Of a DNA stretch of 64,000 nucleotides, positions 53,304 to 61,988 are shown piece after piece. The notes beneath the pieces were generated by a model. It was given only the letters and a program-made list of their open reading frames with translations, did not search any database and was not told the origin of the DNA. Numbering within the stretch: the stretch's first letter is position 1; each line of letters begins with the position of its first letter. Position numbers and translations under genes: made by a program. The DNA is from Bacillota bacterium (lineage in GTDB: Bacteria > Bacillota > Clostridia > Monoglobales > Firm-18), in contig JALOAJ010000006.1 in NCBI GenBank assembly GCA_023228885.1, positions 38,725 through 102,724 on the forward strand, given 5' to 3'.

Positions 53304-55140
53304 AACCGCGCTCCTTTAAAATGACCTCTGCAATAGCCTTTTCGTCAAGCCGACACAGCTTATAAAGCTCACTTTGCGTGCCGTGGGGTATCGGGAAATC
53401 ATCATACCCCATCTTTTTTACACGCCTTTGTATTGCATCTTCTATTTGACAGCCCGCGCCGCCGATTTTTGCGTTATCCTCTATTACGATTATTTTTCCT
53501 GTTTTATTAATCGAACAAAGGATTGTTTCAGTATCAACCGGCTTTATTGTGCCTAAATCGATAACCTCGGCATCAACGCCGGACAGCTTCACACCCTCCA
53601 ATGCGCGCCCGAGCATACAGCCAACCGACACAACCGTTATATCTCTTCCTGCCCTGATAACTTGCGCCTTGTTGTATTCAAATGGCTGCCTGTCGCAACA
53701 AGCATCAGACATTATCTTGTTGTAGCGAATTGCAATTGGCATTTTGTGCTCATTTATTGCATAATCGAGCATTTGCTCAAGCTGCGCTGGGCTTGAGGGC
53801 GCCAAAATCGACAAGTTTGGAATGTGCGATAAATACGAAATATCGTAAATGCCGTGATGTGTTGCGCCATCTTCCCCCACAATACCGCTTCTGTCTATTG
53901 CAAAAACAACATGCAAATTTTGCAATGCAACATCGTGCAAAATCTGGTCGTAAGCCCGTTGTAAAAAGGTGGAATACACCGCAACAACCGGCGATAAATT
54001 TTCTTTGGCAAGCCCTGCCGCAAAAGTTACGGAATGCTGTTCCGCTATCCCAACATCAAAAAACCGCCGATTAAACCTTTTAGCAAAATCAGCAAGCCCC
54101 GTTCCATCCGGCATTGCAGCGGTAATGGCAACAACCCTTTCGTTCTTTTCTGCAATCTCCATTAGTTTTTTACCAAAAACATTGCTCGACGAAATAAAGT
54201 TTTTACTGTTTCCGTTTTGCACGCCTGTGCCCACATCAAAGCTGCCGATTCCGTGAAAGGCGCAAGGCTCGTCCTCCGCATACGAGTATCCCTTTCCTTT
54301 TTTTGTATACACATGCAGCAGCACCGCGCCTTCAACCCTTTTGGCACGGTTAAAAACATTGGTCATTTGCGCTATATCATGCCCGTCTATAAGCCCGTAA
54401 TATGCAAACCCAAGCTCCTCGAACATCGAGCCTTCCATCAATAAATATCGAATGCTGTCTTTTGTTTTTTGAAGCTTTCGGGTGATAATATCGCCAATTT
54501 TGGGGATTTTGCTAAGCAAGGCATCAATATCCTTTTTCGCCTTAAAATAATGAGGGTCGGAGCGTATTTTGTTAAGATATTTTGACATTGCGCCGACATT
54601 TTTTGATATTGACATTTCGTTATCGTTTAAAACCACAATAAAATTTGTCTTGCTTCTCCCGGCGTTGTTCATTCCCTCGTACGCCAAGCCGCCTGTAAGT
54701 GCACCGTCGCCTATCACTGCAATAACGGAATGTTTTTTGCCTTGTAAATCTCTTGCTTTGGCAAGCCCCAAAGCGGCGGAGATTGAAGTGCTTGCATGCC
54801 CTGTGTTAAAACAGTCGTGAATACTTTCCTCAAACCGCGGAAATCCGCTTATTCCACCCAAACCGCGCAAATTATTAAATTCTTTTTTTCTGCCCGTTAA
54901 AATTTTATGGGTATATGACTGATGACCGACATCCCAAACTATCCTGTCTTTTTGAGTGTTAAACACCCTATGCAATGCAATTGTAAGCTCCACCGCTCCT
55001 AAATTAGGAGCAAGGTGACCGCCGGTTTTCGACACGCTGTTTATTAAAAATTCCCTGATTTCATCAGCAAGCAATTCAAGCTTGTCCGCTCCAAGTTTTT
55101 TTAAATCATCAGGGCTGTTTATCTTTTCAAGTAGGCTCAT
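53287..55140 (-). CDS. dxs: 1-deoxy-D-xylulose-5-phosphate synthase
   Basis: 617 residues of the transketolase family. It makes DXP from pyruvate and glyceraldehyde 3-phosphate, the first step of MEP isoprenoid synthesis. Motifs: DVGHQSYTHKILTGR, GDGALTGGLAYEGMNNAG and NDNEMSISKNVGAMS for TPP, and DVGIAEQHSVTFAAGLA. The start is the ATG at 55140 with AGGAGGG upstream, overlapping the membrane-protein stop by ATGA. With ispA nearby it supplies isoprenoid synthesis. Confidence 0.95.
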   Translation of the reverse strand: MSLLEKINSPDDLKKLGADKLELLADEIREFLINSVSKTGGHLAPNLGAVELTIALHRVFNTQKDRIVWDVGHQSYTHKILTGRKKEFNNLRGLGGISGFPRFEESIHDCFNTGHASTSISAALGLAKARDLQGKKHSVIAVIGDGALTGGLAYEGMNNAGRSKTNFIVVLNDNEMSISKNVGAMSKYLNKIRSDPHYFKAKKDIDALLSKIPKIGDIITRKLQKTKDSIRYLLMEGSMFEELGFAYYGLIDGHDIAQMTNVFNRAKRVEGAVLLHVYTKKGKGYSYAEDEPCAFHGIGSFDVGTGVQNGNSKNFISSSNVFGKKLMEIAEKNERVVAITAAMPDGTGLADFAKRFNRRFFDVGIAEQHSVTFAAGLAKENLSPVVAVYSTFLQRAYDQILHDVALQNLHVVFAIDRSGIVGEDGATHHGIYDISYLSHIPNLSILAPSSPAQLEQMLDYAINEHKMPIAIRYNKIMSDACCDRQPFEYNKAQVIRAGRDITVVSVGCMLGRALEGVKLSGVDAEVIDLGTIKPVDTETILCSINKTGKIIVIEDNAKIGGAGCQIEDAIQRRVKKMGYDDFPIPHGTQSELYKLCRLDEKAIAEVILKERGFEKTT

Positions 55141-55724
55141 TTTGCCCTCCTTTTTTTGAGAAAACCGCCAATGTAATACCAAAGAAGCGCCACCGCATAT
55201 GTTATTCTGTTTGCATGGCTAATGGCAAAAGCCTTGCCCATTGCCTTTCCCCCCACAGTAAGCGCCGCCACAAACCCTGTTACAATAAGTGACAGCATAA
55301 TTGAGTCTGCGCCGTATAACGCGGCAAAGCGTAAAACTATTGCGGCTGTTGTGGAACCGCTGATTATTCCGGCAATATCCCCCACAACATCATTACAAAG
55401 GCTTGACGCTTTTTCTGCATTTCTTATTAAAGAAACAGCTTGCTTAGTTCCTATTATTTTGCGAGACCCCATTGAATGAAAAGGCTGTTCGTTTGCAGTA
55501 GCAATGGCAAGCCCCACCATGTCAAAAACAATTCCAATTGATATGAACATAAACAAAACCGCAATTGCAGCTACTATATGGGCTTTTGGCATTATATAAT
55601 CGGATATAAAAGCAAGCATCACCGAAGTAAAAAGAGTCCATGTCGTTATTGTAATAACCCATTTTAAGTTGCTCTTTTTAATGTATGCGTTTTCTTTTAT
55701 TTTGAGGTTGGATTTTTCTTTCAA
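55137..55724 (-). CDS. oapA: OLE RNA-associated membrane protein OapA-like
   Basis: 195 residues with about four hydrophobic segments (VITITTWTLFTSVMLAFISD, HIVAAIAVLFMFISIGIVFD, IAGIISGSTTAAIVLRFAAL, SIMLSLIVTGFVAALTVGG) and a conserved cytosolic block, ANEQPFHSMGSRKIIGTKQA then LIRNAEKASSLCNDVVGDI. The size, helix layout and position directly after a 650-nt gene-free region and before dxs match OapA, the membrane protein that binds OLE RNA in Bacillus halodurans. The block is also reminiscent of DUF21/CorB-type proteins. The start is TTG at 55724 with GGGGTGA upstream. Confidence 0.75.
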   Translation of the reverse strand: MKEKSNLKIKENAYIKKSNLKWVITITTWTLFTSVMLAFISDYIMPKAHIVAAIAVLFMFISIGIVFDMVGLAIATANEQPFHSMGSRKIIGTKQAVSLIRNAEKASSLCNDVVGDIAGIISGSTTAAIVLRFAALYGADSIMLSLIVTGFVAALTVGGKAMGKAFAISHANRITYAVALLWYYIGGFLKKRRAK

Positions 55725-55751
55725 GAAATAAACTCACCCCTAAATTAAGTA

Positions 55752-56407
55752 TAAAAAAATAAAAGCGTGGTAACGCGCAAAGTAAACTTTGCGGCATAGG
55801 TCTGCCCGGATTTCCCCACAAAGCGCCCACCCGTCGCCGGGAAGGCAGTTTCCTTTTAAGCCTTGCGCCACCGTGTTGCCAAAACGATGGTGGCAGATTG
55901 CCACTCAGACCGCACTGCAATCCCCTGCACATTTGTATTACAGCCTAGGAGTTTTCCTCAACAGTCTTATCAATTCTTATCCTCTTTTGCAAAAATGGTT
56001 TCAAAGGTCAATAACCTGCAGCCATCGGCCAATGGATGCATGTGTGAAGCCCTATCCACCACCCCCACTCAAGGCAGGCTACACTGTCCACAGCGCAAAA
56101 AGCGCACCGCAAAACAGGTTTCATCCCAAATCGTACCTTGCAGTCGCCGACAAATGCCGACAACCAAAAGCACAAGTTTAGGTCTCCACGGAGTAGGGGT
56201 CAACGCCCGCATGCCATTGCGGATCGCCCCATCTCCTTAACTTCCAGCACATACCCCGGACTGGGCGTCCAAAGCACACACCAGAAACTTCATCGATGTG
56301 CCCTTTTACGGATTTTTAGGCCCGTCTTGGTAATTGACAGATCTGACTAGGATACTGCACCACGCCTTTATCGCTGCCAAATTCGTATAAAGAATATGTG
56401 GCAGACA
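55752..56407 (-). ncRNA. ole: OLE RNA (ornate large extremophilic RNA)
   Basis: A 720-bp gap between oapA and the divergent-PAP2 gene has no plausible coding frame but is GC-richer than other spacers and full of stems, for example GTGGCA/TGCCAC and CGCAAAG/CTTTGCG (55776-55793). It has its own promoter and ends near 55752 with a short hairpin and TTTTATTTTTTT. The predicted transcript is about 655 nt (OLE is around 600 nt). The neighbours (nusB, xseA, xseB, ispA before; oapA, dxs, tlyA, argR, recN after) are exactly those of OLE in Bacillus halodurans. I identify it from synteny, size, structure and the adjacent OapA-like gene. I have not aligned it to the consensus. Confidence 0.78.
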
Positions 56408-56413
56408 CTATTA

Positions 56414-56442
56414 ATAATATCATATTATTCCGCTAATGTAAA
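56414..56442 (-). promoter_or_regulatory. Predicted promoter of the OLE RNA gene
   Basis: On the minus strand TTTACA (56437-56442), 17 bases, TATTAT (56414-56419), just 5 bases beyond the stop of the divergent-PAP2 gene. Transcription should begin near 56407. Confidence 0.6.
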
Positions 56443-56446
56443 GCCA

Positions 56447-56896
56447 TCACAATACAGCAAAAGCACCAATAAATGCACCTATAATTGCGCCGATTGCAAC
56501 CTGTAAAGGAGTGTGCCCCAAAAGCTCTTTTAACTCTATTTCGGTAAATTCGTTATCCGGTGAATGCCAGTTGTCAAGTATTTTATTCAAAACGGACGCT
56601 TGTTGCCCCGCGGCGCGCCGCACTCCTGCGGCATCATACATAATTATGAGAGAAAAAATAAAGGTCACTGCAAATTCCGGTGTTGAAAAGCCCAGCGTCC
56701 TGCCTATAAGCACCGACAAAGTGCAAACGGTGGAAGCGTGTGAACTTGGCATTCCGCCCGCACCCACAAAGCGCTCTAAATCAATCCGTCTCTCTGTGAG
56801 CAGCACAATTATTACTTTAAGTACCTGCGTTACGAACCATGAAATCGCCGTTATGTTAATAATGGGATTTGAGATGATGAAATTCACATATTCCAA
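56447..56896 (-). CDS. Divergent PAP2 family membrane protein (YuiD/DUF212)
   Basis: 149 residues with four hydrophobic segments. FVGAGGMPSSHASTVCTLSV holds the PAP2-like SxHA motif, and ELLGHTPLQVAIGAIIGAFI the C-terminal His. The family is related to phosphatidic acid phosphatases and may act on lipid or isoprenoid diphosphates. Its position next to ispA fits a role with polyprenyl diphosphates, which is inference. Confidence 0.88.
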   Translation of the reverse strand: MEYVNFIISNPIINITAISWFVTQVLKVIIVLLTERRIDLERFVGAGGMPSSHASTVCTLSVLIGRTLGFSTPEFAVTFIFSLIIMYDAAGVRRAAGQQASVLNKILDNWHSPDNEFTEIELKELLGHTPLQVAIGAIIGAFIGAFAVL

Positions 56897-56949
56897 ACCT
56901 TTATTTTACCTCCTTTTGGCTGATAAGAATTAATCTGTTCGCAAAAACC

Positions 56950-57816
56950 TTAGTTATCCCTGCCAAGTAAATAATCCGCAAAAGAATAAAGAAAATTACC
57001 CTTTTCCCCAAACATTTGCAGTGATGATTTTGCACGCTTTGTATATTTTTCAAGCGCATCATGCGCACCTTTCAGCCCCGCAAAATGAACAAATGTTTTT
57101 TTGCCGGACGAGGCGTCGTGCCCGGTTCTTTTCCCAATTTCTTGTTCGTTGCCAACTACATCTAAAATATCATCCTTTATTTGAAAAGCAATGCCAAGAC
57201 TTTCCGCATAACTTGCAATCGCACTTTGTATGGTTTCATCCTTCTTGCCGCTTGCTATAACCCCCACTTTTGCGGCAGCCGAGATAATTGCGCCGGTTTT
57301 CAGACCGTGTAAACTAATAAGGTCATCAAGCGCGGTTGCGCCTTTTAAATCCCTTGCTTGCCCGCCTATCATTCCGCCGACACCTCCTGCGGTTGAAATA
57401 ACCTTTAAAGCGTCAACTATCATTGCAGCAGGCACAGGCGCGTGTGAAATCACCTCGAAAGCATGATTTAATAGCGCATCCCCTGCAAGCAGCGCCATCG
57501 CCTCGCCAAACTTGATGTGGCAGGCGGGAACGCCCCTCCTTAAATCATCGTCATCCATACAGGGCAAATCATCGTGCATAAGGGAATATGTGTGTATATA
57601 TTCCAACGCGCACGCGAAATGCATAACCGATTTTTCATCGCCGCCAAGCATTTGGCAAACGGAAAGCGCAAGAATCGGGCGGATTCGCTTACCACCCGCG
57701 TTTAATGAATAGTTGATGGCGCAAAGGAGCCTTTCGTCTGCATTTTTGGGTGCAAGTAAGGTTAGGTATGAATTTACAATATCTGTTTTTTCTGACAGCG
57801 CTTGTTTGAAATTCAA
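56950..57816 (-). CDS. ispA: Farnesyl/geranyl diphosphate synthase
   Basis: 288 residues. First aspartate-rich motif DDLPCMDDDDLRRG, second motif FQIKDDILDVVG, plus YSLNAGGKRIRPIL and the C-terminal KKTFVHFAGLKGA. It condenses isopentenyl and dimethylallyl diphosphates to a C15 chain. It begins 2 bases after xseB ends. Confidence 0.95.
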   Translation of the reverse strand: MNFKQALSEKTDIVNSYLTLLAPKNADERLLCAINYSLNAGGKRIRPILALSVCQMLGGDEKSVMHFACALEYIHTYSLMHDDLPCMDDDDLRRGVPACHIKFGEAMALLAGDALLNHAFEVISHAPVPAAMIVDALKVISTAGGVGGMIGGQARDLKGATALDDLISLHGLKTGAIISAAAKVGVIASGKKDETIQSAIASYAESLGIAFQIKDDILDVVGNEQEIGKRTGHDASSGKKTFVHFAGLKGAHDALEKYTKRAKSSLQMFGEKGNFLYSFADYLLGRDN

Positions 57817-57818
57817 TG

Positions 57819-58052
57819 TTACAACTCACCTTCCGATGAGGAAAACTGTTGTTTTTGCACTCCATCATCTTTCTTAATAAGTATATTCACCTTTTTTTCA
57901 GCCTCGTTTAACAGCTTATTACAAGTTTTAGACAATGATATGCCCCTTTCAAAAAGTGCAAGCATTTCGTCAAGAGACAGCTCTCCAAGTTCAAGTTTTT
58001 TTACAATTTCGTCAAGCTCTTTGATAGATTTTTCAAAGGTTGTTTCAGCCAT
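57819..58052 (-). CDS. xseB: Exodeoxyribonuclease VII small subunit
   Basis: 77 residues: FEKSIKELDEIVKKLELGEL, then the heptad-like ALFERGISLSKTCNKLLNEA, typical of XseB. It overlaps the large-subunit gene by 8 bases and has GGAGGAAAG before its ATG. Confidence 0.95.
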   Translation of the reverse strand: MAETTFEKSIKELDEIVKKLELGELSLDEMLALFERGISLSKTCNKLLNEAEKKVNILIKKDDGVQKQQFSSSEGEL

Positions 58053-59235
58053 GTCTTTCCTCCTTCTTATCTGTTACGCCGCATAATATTTTGCCGTCGC
58101 TTAGCGTTAGGGATATTTCATCGCCAAGCGAAACCTGAGTCACAGAACGGATAACCTTTTGTTGCTTTTGCGCAACCCCGTAACCCCTTTCCAACACCTT
58201 TAGCGGGCTTAGCGCACTAAGCGCTGCAGCCGCAACCGCTAATTGTTTTGATTTTGTTTCAAAATTCGTCAAAACTGCGTTGTTCATGTGGCGCACGGTG
58301 TTGTCCGTTAAAATTCTGTGCTGATTTATTGTGTCAAGCGGGTTTTTTATCGAAAATCTGGACAAAATCTCTTTATTATTTTTAATGGTTTTGCTAACCG
58401 AAAAATACGCCCTACGATAATTTTGCCGTAATTGCTCAATTAACTCCTCGCGGGAAGGAACTGCAAGCTCAGCGGCAGCAGACGGGGTGGGCGCGCGCAA
58501 ATCTGCCGCAAAATCGGAAATTGTAAAGTCCGTTTCATGCCCTACCGCCGAAATTATCGGTATACTGCATCGATATATTGCACGGGCAACCGCCTCCTCG
58601 TTAAAAGCCCATAACTCCTCAATAGAGCCGCCGCCCCTGCCTATAATTAAAACATCCGCGGCATTTTCGACATCAAAAAAGTCAATCGCTTCGGCAATTT
58701 GTTGGGCGGCGCCATCGCCTTGCACTAAAACAGGGTATATAACAACCTCTGCAATCGGATACCGCCGTGTGATTACATTCACAATATCCCGTACCGCCGC
58801 ACCTGTTGGGGATGTTATAACGCCGATTGTATCAGGAAACTTAGGTATGGCTTTCTTTTTTTCGCTATCGAAAACCCCTTCTTTTGTAAGCTGTTCTTTC
58901 AGCTGCTCAAAAGCGGCAAACAAAGCGCCAACCCCGTCCGGCTGCATTGCGCTTATGTAGAGCTGATATTGACCGTCACGCTCGTAAACGGAAACCCTGC
59001 CTGTAACTATTACCTTCATGCCATTTTCAGGTCTAAATCGAAGCCTGTCGGCGGAACTTTTGAACATAACCGCCCTTATGGCAGACTTTTCGTCTTTTAG
59101 CGTCATATAACAATGCCCCGAGGTGTGGCATTTAAAGTTAGAAAGCTCACCCGAAACAGCAATAGCCGATAAGCGGTTGTCATTTTCTAACATTGTTTTA
59201 ATGTACCTGTTTAGCGCCGTAACGGAAACTGTCAT
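58045..59235 (-). CDS. xseA: Exodeoxyribonuclease VII large subunit
   Basis: 396 residues, near the short end for the family. It has an N-terminal OB fold (VSGELSNFKCHTSGHCYMTL, KVIVTGRVSVYERDGQYQLY), and the catalytic region has GVITSPTGAAVRDIVNVITR, GRGGGSIEELWAFNEE and SAVGHETDFTISDFAADLRA. It degrades single-stranded DNA with XseB. Confidence 0.95.
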   Translation of the reverse strand: MTVSVTALNRYIKTMLENDNRLSAIAVSGELSNFKCHTSGHCYMTLKDEKSAIRAVMFKSSADRLRFRPENGMKVIVTGRVSVYERDGQYQLYISAMQPDGVGALFAAFEQLKEQLTKEGVFDSEKKKAIPKFPDTIGVITSPTGAAVRDIVNVITRRYPIAEVVIYPVLVQGDGAAQQIAEAIDFFDVENAADVLIIGRGGGSIEELWAFNEEAVARAIYRCSIPIISAVGHETDFTISDFAADLRAPTPSAAAELAVPSREELIEQLRQNYRRAYFSVSKTIKNNKEILSRFSIKNPLDTINQHRILTDNTVRHMNNAVLTNFETKSKQLAVAAAALSALSPLKVLERGYGVAQKQQKVIRSVTQVSLGDEISLTLSDGKILCGVTDKKEERHG

Positions 59236-59272
59236 TTAAAGCACCTTTAACCTTTCCAAGCCGACAAAATTT

Positions 59273-60160
59273 TTAATTCATTTCTCCAAGCAAAGCTATC
59301 CCCACAGCGTTATCACAGCTCAGCTTCGGGCTTGCAAACACCGCTTCATCGCCGATATACCTTCGCAGCTGCTTGTTTGCCGCAACGCCCCCCACCATAA
59401 TAACCCTATTTAAATTATATGTTTCTTTTGCATTTTCAATAACCGTTTTAACCGACCGTGCCACGCATTGTAAAACCGCATCTGCTACATCTGCCTGCCG
59501 AGCGCTAAGCCGCATTGCTTTAAATTCGGCACCCGAAAAATTAATATCCATACCGCTTACGCTTACCGGCAGCGATATTTCTTCTGTGGCGTTTTCCGCC
59601 AAAAGTTCCAATTCTTTTCCGCAAGGAAAAGCCAGCCCAAGATTCACTCCCACCCGGTCAATCAACTGCCCGGCGGATATATCAAGCGTTTTTCCTACGA
59701 TTTCTATATCCACTAAATTTTCACCCTTCACCAAAAGCATCTCTGTTGTGCCGCCGGAAATGTGAAACGCAAGAAACGGCGAACCTACCCAATGCAGCGC
59801 CCCGGCGCTATAAAGACCTGCCATAATATGCCCTTGCTGGTGTGAAAACTCGTTATATTTACAGCCCAACGCGCTTTGTAATGTTTTTGCCGCGCATATT
59901 CCCGCCAAAAAAACCGGCATGTATGAGCCCGACACATTTCTCGGTCTTGCCGCAACGCTTACACTAACGCCGGAGCCCGTGTTACACCCGCCCATTATTT
60001 CAGAAAGATTGCGCGTGTGCAAAAAAACGGCATCTGATTGACGAAGCCCTCGTTTCCCTTCTTTAACGGACAGCATTATTTTTTTATCAAACAATATCTT
60101 GCCTTTGCAAACCGCCGCAACCGAAGTGGTGTAGCAACTTGTATCAATCCCAATATGCAT
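59273..60160 (-). CDS. TsaD/Kae1-like protein (peptidase M22 family paralogue)
   Basis: 295 residues with the ASKHA fold of TsaD: IGIDTSCYTTSVAAVC, metal-binding HxxxH in FSHQQGHIMAG, LAFHISGGTTEMLLV and VMVGGVAANKQLRRY-like VIMVGGVAANKQLR. It is about 40 residues shorter than TsaD proper and diverges in the first half. Clostridia often carry such a paralogue in the nusB-xseA region in addition to the true tsaD. Its function is unknown; it may or may not take part in tRNA t6A synthesis. It overlaps the nusB stop by one base. Confidence 0.8.
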   Translation of the reverse strand: MHIGIDTSCYTTSVAAVCKGKILFDKKIMLSVKEGKRGLRQSDAVFLHTRNLSEIMGGCNTGSGVSVSVAARPRNVSGSYMPVFLAGICAAKTLQSALGCKYNEFSHQQGHIMAGLYSAGALHWVGSPFLAFHISGGTTEMLLVKGENLVDIEIVGKTLDISAGQLIDRVGVNLGLAFPCGKELELLAENATEEISLPVSVSGMDINFSGAEFKAMRLSARQADVADAVLQCVARSVKTVIENAKETYNLNRVIMVGGVAANKQLRRYIGDEAVFASPKLSCDNAVGIALLGEMN

Positions 60161-60570
60161 TATTTTGCCCCTTCGCGCTGCTTAATAAGCGCCGCTAAAA
60201 CGCCGTTTACAAAGTTTGCAGCCTGCTCCCCCTCGTACTTTTTCGCAAGCTGCACCGCCTCGTTTATTGACACGCTATCGGGAATATCGCTTCGGTATAC
60301 AATTTCATAAACAGAAAGCCTGATTGCAGCGTACGAAATTTTGGATATGCGTTCAAGCTTCCACCCTTCAAGCAACTTTGATATTTGCGCATCTATTTCA
60401 TTTTTATTTTCAAAAACACCGTTTACAACATTATCGATATATTCCTTTGCCCCTGGCTGGCACAAATACTGCCCATGGTACAAGTCAAGAATAAAGTCAG
60501 AATTTTCTTTTTGAATTTGCATTTGATATATCAGTTTAAAGGCGGTATCCCGAGCTTGCTTTCTTGTCAT
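60160..60570 (-). CDS. nusB: Transcription antitermination factor NusB
   Basis: 136 residues: TRKQARDTAFKLIYQMQIQK at the N-terminus, LEGWKLERISKISYAAIRLS and IPDSVSINEAVQLAKKYEGE. It binds boxA RNA with NusE during rRNA antitermination. The start is the ATG at 60570 with AGGGG eight bases before it. Confidence 0.94.
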   Translation of the reverse strand: MTRKQARDTAFKLIYQMQIQKENSDFILDLYHGQYLCQPGAKEYIDNVVNGVFENKNEIDAQISKLLEGWKLERISKISYAAIRLSVYEIVYRSDIPDSVSINEAVQLAKKYEGEQAANFVNGVLAALIKQREGAK

Positions 60571-60758
60571 TTGTATAACCCCTGTTTTCAAAATTAACTT
60601 ATACAATACATTATACCAACAAACAAAGAAAAAATAAACCCTTTTATGTTAATTGTTTGATTTTTATTTATCTTGTGTTATACTTAGATAGGGTTTTGAA
60701 GGCGCAACTCATAATTATCAAGCCTCAATATACCAAAACTGAACCGGAGTGATACATA

Positions 60759-61988
60759 TTGAAAAATTTTGAGAATGTTTATTTTTCCCCTGCCGACATA
60801 CTGATACCAAAAAAAATTGATATGAAAAAATGGAGTATCGTGGCATGTGACCAATACACATCGCAGCCCGATTATTGGAAAAAGGTTGAAAGCATAGCAG
60901 GAGAAAATCCCTCCGCTTTGCATATAACACTCCCCGAAATTTATTTGGAAAACGAAAATGTGCATGAAAAAATAAGCAGCATTAACAAAACAATGCAAAA
61001 TTACTTGGAAAACGACATTTTTACATGCTTTGCCGATTCGTTTATATATGTTGAAAGAAAGCTCCCTACCGGGAAAACAAGAAAAGGCTTGGTCGGCGCG
61101 GTTGATTTAGAGGCGTATGATTATACCGATGGCGCAAAAAACCATATTCGCGCAACCGAAAAAACGGTAATTGACAGAATACCGCCAAGAGTAAAAATAA
61201 GGGAAAACGCTCCTCTTGAGCTACCGCATGTAATGCTGCTTATAAATGACAAAGAAAAATCAATTATAGAACAATTAGAATACAGAAAAAATGAATTTGA
61301 GGTTGTGTATGATTTCGAGCTGATGCAAAACGGCGGGCACATCACCGGTTATCGTATTCCACGCCAAAGCGCGGATAGTATTTACAACGGTCTTTTGGAG
61401 CAAAAAAGCAAATCAAGCTTTATGTACGCTGTTGGCGACGGAAATCATTCGCTTGCCGCGGCTAAAGTATGTTGGGAGCGTATTAAAAAAACACAGGGAA
61501 TACAGCAGCACAGCGCACGCTATGCCCTTGCCGAGCTTGTAAATATTTATGATGATTCGCTTTTATTCGAGCCGATACATCGTGTGCTATTTAACTGCAA
61601 CCCCAAAAGCGTTTTGGAAAGCATTTTTAATATGTGCCCAATAAGGGATGACAAAACAAAAGGTCAACCGATAAAGTATATGTTTGAAGGCGAAAGCGGA
61701 GTGTTTTTTATAGATAAGCCAACCGTTACACTTGCGATATCCGAGCTTCAAAGCTGTTTAGACGGTTATATTGCGGCAAACAACTGTAAAATAGATTATA
61801 TTCATGGCGACGATGCGGTCGAAAGTTTGTCACAGCAAAAAGAAAACATTGGTTTTATACTGCCTGCCATGGAAAAGGCTGAGCTTTTTTCGGCAGTAGT
61901 TGAAAACGGCGTGTTGCCGAGAAAAACCTTTTCAATGGGGTCGGCAGACGAAAAAAGGTATTATCTTGAGTGCAGAAAATTGTTTTAA
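60759..61988 (+). CDS. DUF1015 family protein
   Basis: 409 residues with the DUF1015 landmarks: NVYFSPADILIPKKIDMKKW, VACDQYTSQPDYWKKV, GLVGAVDLEAYDY and VGDGNHSLAAAKVCWE. The function is not established. In other Clostridia it is often near serine-synthesis genes, which are not seen here. It starts at a TTG with GGAG nine bases upstream. Its end overlaps the convergent glycosyltransferase gene by 4 bases. Confidence 0.88.
   Translation: MKNFENVYFSPADILIPKKIDMKKWSIVACDQYTSQPDYWKKVESIAGENPSALHITLPEIYLENENVHEKISSINKTMQNYLENDIFTCFADSFIYVERKLPTGKTRKGLVGAVDLEAYDYTDGAKNHIRATEKTVIDRIPPRVKIRENAPLELPHVMLLINDKEKSIIEQLEYRKNEFEVVYDFELMQNGGHITGYRIPRQSADSIYNGLLEQKSKSSFMYAVGDGNHSLAAAKVCWERIKKTQGIQQHSARYALAELVNIYDDSLLFEPIHRVLFNCNPKSVLESIFNMCPIRDDKTKGQPIKYMFEGESGVFFIDKPTVTLAISELQSCLDGYIAANNCKIDYIHGDDAVESLSQQKENIGFILPAMEKAELFSAVVENGVLPRKTFSMGSADEKRYYLECRKLF

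Noticed and set aside
55789..56350. Several overlapping plus-strand open frames of 60-130 codons in the oapA-PAP2 gap
   Set aside because: They are rich in Pro, His, Cys and Arg, lack ribosome binding sites and overlap one another; they are chance frames on the antisense side of the OLE RNA gene.
55752..56407. RNase P RNA or tmRNA as identity of the 650-nt structured region
   Set aside because: I could not find the universal RNase P core motifs, and there is no tRNA-like end or tag-peptide frame of tmRNA. The neighbourhood fits OLE RNA instead.
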